Source: Symbiodinium kawagutii (lineage: Eukaryota > Sar > Dinophyceae > Suessiales > Symbiodiniaceae). Taken from it: a DNA stretch of 64,000 bases. The notes below the pieces were generated by a model. The model did not search any database. It was given only the letters and a program-made list of their open reading frames with translations, and had not been told where the DNA came from. The position numbers were made by a program, and so were the translations under genes. The stretch lies in assembly GCA_009767595.1 (NCBI GenBank), contig VSDK01027962.1, forward strand, positions 7,760 to 71,759, in the 5' to 3' direction. Every line of letters starts with the position of its first letter. Positions within the stretch are counted from its first letter, which is position 1. Positions 45,881-56,376 of the stretch are shown here, one piece after another.

Positions 45881-48257
45881 CCCACAACGTGAAAACGTGA
45901 CGCGACCAATGAGGACGCCATGTATTGAAGACCTTCAGCCAGTGAAACATGTCATACAACCACACCGCAAAAACACTTGCACCGTTGTTCCGTGGTGATG
46001 GTTGCAGTTCCCTTCACGTGGTCGCCATGTTTGCGGAAGCACCGGGGGCTGAACGCTTCGTTTGGGAGTGGATCGGCTAGACGAGCTGCCAGGATCATCA
46101 GCGGAGTTCCTTGAGCAAGCTGGTCCGGGTGCCTGGAACACGAAGATCAGCGGGTTCTTTTGCATGAAAGAAACGGAAAAATTGAATCGATTCGAATAGC
46201 TTCATGATGAAAACAAACATAGCCATAGCTTCATCTTTTTTTTGTCCACTGATGTTGGGGGAGTTGCAATCGGTATTGTTTGCAACCCTTGGCTGTGAAA
46301 GAAGGCTTGGGACCGGAACAGGGAACAGTTACAACCGTCGATTCAAACGGCCAAACAGCCCAGCGGGGTCAGATGAAGCGAGCAACGCCCTTGGCCCCAG
46401 GAACATCTCATCCAGCACTCAGCGCATGCGTCTCACGCCGGATTGGTGGGAGAAGTCTCTTCGGATTTGTGGGGAGCCTCAGCATCTGCCAGGGTGTGCC
46501 GAAGTTTGAAGAGATGGCAGAGTTTGCCCATCCAGACAGGTGATTTTCTGAAGTGAAAAATGGATAAAAATGGCTGGTATAGCTGGTAAATAGGGTTGAT
46601 ATATGTTACTATGAACCAGGAAAATCAGAACAGCGATGATGGTTGATAATGAGGAATCACAGGGACTTAATGACTCTGGCGCTGATGGGTCCTCCGGGAT
46701 GGCAGAAGTTTGATCCATGTTGGCAATACTGTTGAGACCCTCCCCTTGATGATAAGCCCCGACAGAGGTGGCGTCATCCTCAGGAATCAGTTTGGCAGAA
46801 ATATGATGAGTGGACTGCCGGGCTGGGAGCGAGAGGCCGAGAGTGTGGCCGGGAGGCCCAGCTGAAAAATTATTGCGATTCAATTCTTGGAGGGGCGGCT
46901 TGTGAGGCAGCCTATACCTAGAGGTGTGCGCATGTATGTAAGCAAGCAGAAACCTTCTCAAGATAGAATGCTTAAACATGAATATCAATTTCGCCCGTTC
47001 CCAAAGAGGCAACTGATCTAAAGACTGAAGATGTGGATTGCATTTTTTTTTGGTCTGTAGGATTTTTTACATATGTGCTCCATGTTTTGTTCTTCATTCC
47101 AATGTCTACACGCACAAAACGACATATCATATATACATATGTGACGTGTGTTGTTTTGTCGAGATATATGAATGTTATAATATGTGACAGCGAAGCTCAC
47201 AATAAATACATATCACTAGAGAAGACTGCATGATGAATGCATGTCATGTGGTAGCCAGCCACCATTCGCTGTCGAACTCGCCCATGCTGACCCGCAAAGT
47301 CAGCGGATGTTCGCATCTGCTGTGCGAAAACGTTTGCACTTGTTATTTGCTTTCCCTCATCGCCATGTAGATGCCTGGCTAGGGACATGTGCCTTTTCCC
47401 CGGCTAAACTGTGTGGAGATGTGTGGAGCATTTTGCTGCGCTGTGTGAAACCAAGCCCGGGGAGAGATGGACCATGGGCCTGCCGAGGTTTGGAATGTTG
47501 AGCACATCGACCGTTATGGGGCAGCCTCCGGCCTGTGTGAGACTCAGTGGAAGTGACAGGCTGGGTTTGCGCAGAAATTCCTTGGCGACTGCGCTGACAA
47601 ACGTCTTCAAACACAGGCAACGCTCTCGCACGGACGTGATTGTCAACCTGTGCAGAAATTGTTTCCTTTGCTCTTCAGCAGGGCACATCATTTGCAGAAA
47701 ACCTTTTCAGCTCAGCCTTAAATGGTGTGGTCACAATGCTGTCAGCTCAAGAGGTTTCATACGCACGCAGTTGATTGAGTGGGTAGCGGGAAGCCGGAAG
47801 CCATCATTTCACCTTTGCTGAAATCGGATCCTTTCCCTTGAGAGCATATCATGCCAAGTTTCTGTCAGCTTCACTTGTTGATCATGCAAGTTGAGTGCCA
47901 CAGTCTTGCTCCTTTTGCCGGTCGGGGCGACACCCAAGAGGTGCAAACAGCACTGAAGCTACTGAACCGATTGCTGGCGGGTATGCGGTTTTCACGAGGA
48001 GGAGTTGCTTCCTCTCGAATTTCTGGGATCACCGCAATTCACCGACATTCTTGTGTCAAAGGTGCCATCGTAACACTCTCACTGCCTTTGATGGTCATAG
48101 CAAAAATGAGTTCATATACGACGAAGTCATGAGAAGAGGGCGGTCAACAGTCACAAAAAGATTTATGAACATGTGCACCTTCTGGTCACTATGAAGGCCG
48201 TGTGCCGCGGGCATTCAAGTATAAGTTTGTTATATTATATGATGTCGTGAGAAGCCA

Positions 48258-48422
48258 TGTGGGCGTTTCTCACAACAGGAGACCCCGTAAATCATCCATT
48301 GAAAATCATTTTATATCATTTGGCCCAACTAATGCGAAGCCCTGGCAAAAAATATCATTTGTAAGAACAAACCGGCCATTTTTATCCATTTTTTGGGTTC
48401 CTCCTACGGCTTGAGAAATCAC
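48258..48422. mobile_element. Family A element, enlarged or degenerate copy
   Basis: Left GGGCGTTTCTCACAACAGGA, right TTGGGTTCCTCCTACGGCTT followed by GAGAAATCACC. About 165 bp, so longer than the others. Confidence 0.45.
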
Positions 48423-50434
48423 CATGTCAGCCTAGGCCTGTCTCCCGTCACCGGCACGGTAACGACCCTGCGCCCAGGCTACGAGGTCTCATCGAAGTGG
48501 CCATCGTGTACCTGGCGTGTGCGGGGGCCAAGGGTAGCTGGTGCCCTGCTGTGTGGAGAACGCTGTCGGGGCATCCTGCCATGGAAAAAGATGGCTAGTT
48601 CATGCAAGTTGCTTGATGGGGTCATGGGGTACCTTGCTTAATAATCTCAATACACTACATGGATCTACATGGTTTCCTTGAAGAATCGGTAAATTGGATG
48701 AGACCGGGCCCTCTGTTTTGCCAGAAGGACGTGGTTGAAGTGACCGGCACGATGACCTAAGTCGTTTTTTGAGTATGGCCCTGCGCTTGTGGATTTGAGT
48801 GTGCCTCGTATTTGCTGATGCTGAAAGAGCCAACGCTTTGGTAACTGGGGGCCTCATAAGATTCGCAAGTCTCGAGTCTCAACCGTGGAACTGTACTGCT
48901 CACTCTGTGTCCCAAGGCATGGGTTTCTCATGGGTCTTTGGATGGTGCTGGGAGAAGTTTCCACATACGTTGGCCGCAGCCCAAGTTGAATTCTTTGAGG
49001 TGGAGCCATTTACAACTACCAAGCGAAAGGCGCACGAGGCTGGACAGATGGCTCAGACGTGGCAATGGAGTCGTATTGGCATTGTAGGCATGCGAGCGGT
49101 CGTATTCATGGTGGAGCAGAGGTGCTAATATAGTATCTCATGAATCAACTATAGCATGAATTCCACATATCTACGATTCCTTTCAAGAGAGCCGACTGTA
49201 GGTGTTAGCCCTTCACAATCCCTTCCCTACAACAAAGATTTTGGACACCTGAAAAATGAGCCCTCAAGGCTGGGAGGTAGTGAAAACCAACATTTTCGCT
49301 CCACATAAATAGCGAGAGAGACAGCAAGGACTCCACCAGAGCTTCCTGCCAGGTCTACAGCTGATTCCCCATGTGGGCTTTTGGATGGATTATCCTGCCC
49401 TGGTGATGGATGGGGTGAACTACGCCATGAAGTGGGGGAGCCCAGTGGTCCTGAAAATCTTGGATCACAGTTGTCTCAAAGTTGCTAAGTTGCTGAGATT
49501 TCTTGCCGCTTGGGGCGCTGTGCAGGTTGGCATCCCAATATACCGGGCACACGCACAGCTACTCCGAATCAGGTGGATGCTCGGCTTCGAAGCAGGGCGT
49601 GGTGGTAGGACACTACTTATTTTTTCTTGGGCCGCTCATTTTTTTGTGAAAAAACTCACTTTGTTTGGGGAGATCATGGTAGATCACATTGTTGGCAATA
49701 GGGGTGCCTCAATTTCGTGCGAAGACGCCGGATCATTGTCGGAAGAATATCAATGACAAACACTCTATGAAGAAGATTATCATCAGGATTTATTACTGCA
49801 CACCGGTGCTTACCATTTAATTGATAGGGCTGATATCAGCAATATTTGATTATTGTCACCAATAGTGCAGGATCCATATAGTAATGGCCTCCATGCTTGG
49901 CCGCACATCACCTGCTATTTGTTGCATTTTCCGGGTGATTTACCAACATGAATCTGCAATCATATGGTTGCTTACTGCGCTGACTAGAGATATTGTTGGG
50001 TTTTTGCCCACTAGCATGACCATATTATCCCTTTCTCCAATTTTTCTAGTACACCATCCCAACAACAGTCTGGCAGCCATGCATAACCTGTGGCTGGTTT
50101 CTTCAATGGGCCAGTGGTGCTTATCAATCACCAGTGCCGCTTCTTACCAACAGATGAGCATCACCAGCAATGCCCAACTTGTGAATCGTTCACCCTGGAA
50201 CTCGCTATGCCCACCCAAGCTCCTCATCCCAGCACTGCCCGGAGATCTTTTTGGGCAAGGCTTCCCAGCAGGTCCTACCCATGGCTGACCCTCTAAGGCT
50301 TCCAGACTCTTGGCGCGCCTGCGGCAGCGTCCCCAGAGAGTCATGAAAGGTCTGGCGGTCTATACTCATTGATGCATAGTTAGCCATACATGGCACAGAC
50401 ACACGCACACTATTGTACATATGTGTATCGAGTT
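48423..50434. other. No gene recognised
   Basis: Open frames of 109 and 127 codons exist at 48,799-49,128 and 49,373-49,756 on the plus strand without motifs or typical coding composition. Confidence 0.35.
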
Positions 50435-50510
50435 AGCTATCTATCTATCTATCTATCTATCTATCTGTCTGTCTGTCTATTTGTCTATCAGTCTTTCTGT
50501 CTATCTGTCG
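50435..50510. repeat. (CTAT/CTGT)n microsatellite, block 1
   Basis: CTAT units passing into GTCT units. Confidence 0.85.
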
Positions 50511-50657
50511 CAAGTCTTACATAAATTGTACATCTTCTGCTGCTTAGTTTCTTACCGATGCCGATCCCTGTAATACATGCATACTGCCTGGCCCCCAACT
50601 CGGTTGCGACAGCCAGCTATTGGGGCACACTCACCGCGACGCCCCAGCAAAAAGAAA

Positions 50658-50801
50658 TCTGTCTATTTGTCTATCTATCTGCCTATCTATCTATTTGTCT
50701 ATCTATCTGCCTATCTATCTATCTGTCTGTCTTTCTACCTATCTGTCTATCCATCTATCTATTTGTCTATTTATCTATCTATCGATCGATCTATCTATCT
50801 C
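50658..50801. repeat. (CTAT/CTGT)n microsatellite, block 2
   Basis: Imperfect CTAT, CTGC and CTGT units; the frames reading YLSICLSI across it are artefacts. Confidence 0.85.
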
Positions 50802-51454
50802 AGGAATGCATACGCAGATACATTCCGACAGACGGGAGACAGATGTATTTTAGCATGCCTATTGACTAGTTGCATAGAGAAACAAACCAGTTGAATTACA
50901 GAGTGACGGCGCTGGAGAGAGAGAAATACTATTTACATAATATACAATATATTTAATGAAGTGTTTCGCAATCATACATAATTACACACATATATTTGCA
51001 AATGTATGTGCACGCTCAATTTCTCACATGACGGGCAAAGCCTTTGGATGCCCTGGCAAAAAAAAATGCGTGTACATACGTATTGTTTTTTTAATCGTTG
51101 ACGAGCCATGTGATGATGGCCCGCACCGAGGAGAGAGACACTTTTGCCAACTTTGAGCCTTCCAGATGAGGACGTAGCGGGTGAGAGATGGCCTGGGTTC
51201 AGCGCTGACTCAAGACATGGCGTCTCATGTCTTGCAAGTCGAAGCAGCGTGGTTGAGATATGTTAGGATGTCTTACCATTTCTGTTAGGATGACACTTGC
51301 AAAATGACAGCTGCTAAGTGACAGCTACTAAGTGGCAGTCGAAGCAGTTGCTAAGGGACAGCTACTAGGTGACAGCAGTGATGCTGATTGCAACGCAGAT
51401 GGTAACGGTGTTGGTGATGATGCAGGTGTGAACAAGATGTTGTTGGAGATGGTC

Positions 51455-51501
<47 letters not shown>
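51455..51501. repeat. (GAT)n microsatellite
   Basis: About 15 perfect units. Confidence 0.9.
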
Positions 51502-53106
51502 CACGACAGCACCATACCCGAAGGGTGTAATGTCAAAAAGGATCCAAAAGGTATCAAAAGGTGTCAAGAGGCACCTTTGTACTTCGAAGGTGGGTGCTAA
51601 CACGCAATCTACGGATGGGGCTAGATTTGTGACATTTGTGGGTGCTATTTGAGTCAAGTGGCATTGTTGTTCTCTTCAAAGGCCGACTAGTCACAGCAAA
51701 GCAATCCACATGTGTGGGGTTGGGGTCCAGCTCGCAGCGGCATGAAGGGATGACGAGGTGAAAGGAGATCATTACAGGAGGACGAATAGGATCAGGTTAT
51801 TATGCAACAAATGTCAGTCAGAATATTCCCTGAGATGGACTTGAGGTGGTGGAACTGGCTTGGGAGGGAGATGTCAATCAACTTTTTCCGGTGTCAGACA
51901 TTGTTAGACTGCAAATATGTCAAATATGTTAGTCATTGACGGATCAGCTCCATTTCCAGCTTGAGCCCAGCGGGATTCCAGGAGGTGGCGATGCAGCCTG
52001 CGTCAAAAAGATCAACGGTTGCGGGCCGTGGAGTTCAGCCTCCAACCGATGCCTATTTAATCTGGTTAAGATGGTTAAGCCATGCGAGGGGTCTACTTGC
52101 CTCAGTGGGGCATCAGTTGAATCTTTGCTTACTGCACCAGTCATGATTCAGGCTGTTGGTGGCGATTTTGTCCTCTCGAACGGGTGTTGACGCGTAAATG
52201 GCTTTTTGCATTGAACTGCCGGGATCTCTGCAGCCGACATCGATCTAGAACGTTTTAGATAAACTGTGGCAGCGTAGCGGTCAGTGCGGTGAGGCAACCT
52301 GAATCTTCACCATCAAGTGCCCTTGGCACAGGACTTTTGACTCACAACATGCAACCATCAAGCACTTCAGGGGGAAAGAATGGAGCCCCGGTGATGGTCA
52401 CCAATAGAGAGCCCAAGTGGTTTTTTGGTTTGGGTAGCTGCTGACAAACCCGGAGCATATGAAGGCTGGGGACGGGCTTCTTCATTCAGCAGATTTACTG
52501 GCCCTTTTCTACATGAGGTTTCGTACCTTCCAACATTTTCCCGTGCAAATCATTTCCTGGTATTTTTTCAGGGTTGCGGGATGTGGGAAGCACGTAGGAC
52601 ACGGTGTTCTTGTAGCAGTTTTTCGGCTTGAGAGAATGGATGGTGGAATTCATCATGCTTTGCAGAACCACACGTGAACATCCACTGGGACCAGGCCTTT
52701 CACTGTGGGAGACCCTTGATTGATTGTTGAATCATTCGGCAGTCACGGGCTTTTTTTTGCGTGGGATCCGCTGAACATGGCAGAGGCCGAGGGAGGAATG
52801 GGCTGAGAGGATGAAATTTCAACGTTTGTGGGGGGCGGTACTGGGGCTTATACCCAACTACATGTATGTGAATGCAAAAAGGAAACAGATTAATTGATCT
52901 ATATATATATATATAGGTGGCTCGTAGGGAACCCCCAAAAAAGCACCGTTCAGTACCCTTGTTCAAGTCCACATCCTAGAACTGATCAGAAGACCATCTG
53001 AGCGGGGCCCGCAATGCTCCGAGAGAGACCCACAGAATCCCTTCGATCAAAGGAGAAAGGACAGGCCACTGCAAAAGCCAATGTAAAGATGTCAATGTAG
53101 AGGAGT

Positions 53107-53150
53107 GCTCTCTCTCTCTCTCTCTTTCTCTCTTTCTCTCTTTCTCTCCT
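53107..53150. repeat. (CT)n microsatellite
   Basis: CT units with TTTCTCTC interruptions. Confidence 0.85.
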
Positions 53151-53418
53151 TCCATAGTGGCCAAAGATGTTGGAGCTGAACTATTTTCAGGAGCTATGAG
53201 AATACCAGCCGGCAGTGATGGGTTATTCTTGACCTACCTCGCTACCTTGCACATGTTGTGGTTGTGCAACTAGCAGGGGGATGGAATGAAATGACAAGCC
53301 GTAGTCAGTGTTTTGAGTCATAATAGTAGGTTTCATGAATGACTATGTTCAATACTCGAGCCAAAGAATAGGTATATAGTCAGCTTGCAGTTTTTGTGAC
53401 TGCTCGCTGCTCAGCTGT

Positions 53419-53434
53419 GCCCCATTTTGGCTCA
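53419..53434 (+). other. Possible relict spliced-leader sequence
   Basis: CCCATTTTGGCTCAG shares 13 consecutive bases (CCATTTTGGCTCA) with the known dinoflagellate spliced leader, whose 3' part is CCATTTTGGCTCAAG, on the same strand as and about 280 bp upstream of the candidate start of the kinase gene. Such relics mark genes that passed through a trans-spliced mRNA. One A of the leader is missing. Confidence 0.35.
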
Positions 53435-53711
53435 GCCACAGTCACGGCCATCAGTGCAGGCCGGGGAGTGGGGAGAGGAGGTGGGAAGAGTTTCGCCAGC
53501 AAAGGATGAGTTGTTCAAGCCTTGTTACTGTTGGGTGTTGGCCGTAGCTCACTTCCATAACCTGGCATGCACATCACCCACCCCTGGAAATGGCGACCTG
53601 CCCTAAGCAAACTTGGATACCAAATTTTGGAGAAACACAGGGCGACGGACTTTTTCCCCGAGATTTCTTGCCGCTTCAAATTCGTTTTGCCCTGGGAGGC
53701 GCCTCTTTGTG

Positions 53712-54056
53712 ATGGAGGAGCAATCCTTTGTGGTGCCCCGAGTGCCTCAAGCGGCAAGCAGCCTCAGCCATGGTATCGCCCTGGCAACGGGGTCAAATCC
53801 CAAGTCGAAGGCCACCAATTTGTTGACCCTGGGTAGCACCGTGGGTGCCAGCGTGGCCGCTGTTGGCCTGGTTGCTCGGAGCCGCAAGAGTCGCAAGGCG
53901 GCGAAGGGCGCGGTGAAGCGACAGGTGTTGAAGAAGGTGGTGGAAGTGCCGGAGGTGGCTGATGTGGAGAAGGGCTTGGGCCTTACGAATTTCAACCCAG
54001 AAGCTTGGACAATGCGGGTGGGGGGAGCCATCTCCCAATATGGCATGTCTTTCCAA
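53712..54056 (+). CDS. ABC1K first exon (targeting region)
   Basis: Starts MEEQSFVVPRVPQAAS. Hydrophobic LLTLGSTVGASVAAVGLVA near residues 36-54 is followed by RSRKSRKAAKGAVKRQ, a signal-like core then a basic patch, as in proteins sent to complex plastids. Ends before a GTGGAT donor, phase 0. Membership in this gene is inferred from strand and phase. Confidence 0.55.
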
Positions 54057-56195
54057 GTGGATCATGTCTGTCTGTTCCCGCAGGCAAGGGACTCACGCAC
54101 CTTTGCACATGATTGGGCTACCAGAATTGTCAAGTTCCGTGTTGACCAGCTGGTTTACATAGTCCGCATTCAATGGCATTCTCGACCTGGTTACGTGTGC
54201 GTGCTGTGTTGCCAGCGCATAGGTTGCTAAGCGGCATATGATGTGCGACAGGTGGATCTGAAGGGGGTGGAGTTGCCTGGTTCGTCCCCAGGATCAGTTT
54301 TTCCAGATGCTGCAGTCGTTTTTGCGTGTGCTCAGTTGTACCACGTCCATGATTGTTTAAGGATGTTTTTGACAACCTGCACCCCGATATTCTCAGGCCA
54401 GCATGGCCAAAAGCGTTTTTGCCCGGCGAAAAATGCTTCGATTTCTAGTTGGTGGTTTTATTTCTTCAATTTACCCTAGTATTTAAGGATGGTTGAGATG
54501 GTTGGTTGAGTCATTGATGGAATGGTTTCTAGCCACCGAGCAGGTTACAATGTCAACACCTTGCCAGCGCCGGTGCTTCCTCAGGAGAAGCTGGGGAGAG
54601 ACTTGGAACAGGCTGCGGCCCGCTATGCCAAGTCCCCAGAGGTCTTGCTAAAGGCAGGGCCCTGGGCTCAGACCCTCCACTGTGGCCGTAGTGGTAGGTC
54701 CTGATAGGATCTGGTAGGTACTCCTAGAAGACAATGTTGTGCCAACAACCCAGCACGAAGGGTCCATCGGAAAATCCAGATGCCCTCATGGATGCTCTCT
54801 ACCATTGTTACTCATGCTTTAAAATCTTTTGATTTCAAGGCTTCATAGCGATAAATCATGATGAATCATGTCCTTCACCGCATTCTTGGGTCCTACCCAG
54901 GTCCTACCCAGGTCCTACCCAGGTCCAGCTTAGCCTGTTCAGCATCAGGACTTGGAGAAGCAGGCGGCGCAGCTTGGCAGCTCAGCTTCCAAAATGCTGC
55001 CCAAGGAGCTGAAGGACCTGAAGCTGCCGCAGTTGCCCAAGGAGTTGGAGAACTCTGTGCCCCCAGAGCCTTGGAATCGCTGCTGCGGGTCGGGCTGCCA
55101 CCCTTGAGCTCCTTTCAGGAGCTTCAGATCGAGGGAATCCAAGCGTTACCCTTGAAACGGGTGGATTAAGCTGGGAAACCATTGGTGGGAAGCAGTTAGG
55201 GGGCACGGTGCAGCTGACTGGTGCATCTCTTGGGGCCTTTGTTGCGGCAGATTTCCAAGCACCAGCCCGCCCCAAAACATGCCCCAAAACATGCGGCCGT
55301 GGATGTCTTGCTGCTGGTTTCGACGTTGGAAAATGGGTGCGGCATCCATACCCAACAGATATGCTTGCATACATGACTTACCTGCAACCTTTTTCGGACC
55401 AAGACAAGCTTCGTTTGTTCTATGGTAGTTCTCACCTGAGCAAGGCAGCATGACCTCTGCTGGTATGCTCTTCAGTGTTGCGTGGCTTCTGTGCTACGCT
55501 TCGGCCACCCCGTCCTTGCGTGGGAATGAGACGAGGGCAACTGGAGAACACGGAAACACAAACTTACCTGTCTCCGGCAAATCAGCCATCATCTCCAACT
55601 TCTTGGACTACTTTGACATGCATCAGTATGTGAACTGCTACACAGACAACGGTGGCACCAGTCCCAATGGAGTAAGCGGATTTCAAGGGCATCAGGACAC
55701 AGTTTATGATTGCTCCCGACTTTGCCATGAATCGCCTGTTTGCACCTGCTTTGTTTGGCAGTTCTATCCAGATGACGGGGGTCCATGGGCGCAGGGCAGG
55801 AATAGATGCTGGCTCCGTGAGAAGTGTGAACTCAACAAATGTCAGCGCGGCTCCAGCAATATCTACAGCAAGGTCTTTGACACTTTCATCTGGAAATCTA
55901 TGACGTAGGTGAGAAACGGGACAGGCGGCAGCCAGAGCACAGAAGTGGCTCAAGTTCGGCTTTTAACGATTTCTGACCTGACCCTGGTTGGTCCAACTTA
56001 CTGACTTGAGCTTCTGGCCCATTTAACGTCTTCTGACCATTGTCCACCACTGCTGGACTCTGGTTGTTGAATGGCAAGGGCCGTTCCTGATACAGTTCCC
56101 CTCGTGGCAGGTAGCAAGCCCAAGCAAACTTCGATTGCAGGGGCGATTTCTGTACATTGCACATCATTGCACGCTGTCACGAAAAAAATGCACAA

Positions 56196-56227
<32 letters not shown>

Positions 56228-56241
56228 GCAGGCAGGCAGGC

Positions 56242-56310
<69 letters not shown>

Positions 56311-56332
56311 CATAATTAGATAGATACATAAT

Positions 56333-56376
<44 letters not shown>

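Larger units (their letters stand above)
43564..48257. other. Intergenic with two better exon candidates
   Basis: Plus-strand candidates are 45,759-45,880 (RYSISDGDADVVTVKEMLAA after CCCGCAG) and about 46,070-46,168 (RLDELPGSSAEFLEQAGPGA). Both are GC-rich and read naturally but match no family I know. A GATA microsatellite is at 44,741-44,785. Other frames are unremarkable. Confidence 0.3.
50802..53418. other. Intergenic with microsatellites, no gene
   Basis: Holds a GAT tract (51,455-51,501), a short AT tract (52,900-52,916) and a CT tract (53,107-53,150). Related GACAGCTACTAAGTGACAG phrases at 51,305-51,375 form a small tandem repeat. Confidence 0.4.

Noticed and set aside
49373..49756. 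127-codon plus-strand ORF
   Set aside because: No motif and composition like the surrounding non-coding DNA.
50558..50894. Frames reading YLSICLSI repeatedly
   Set aside because: CTAT/CTGT microsatellite.
51328..51657. Minus-strand frame with a polyhistidine run
   Set aside because: GAT microsatellite read in reverse.
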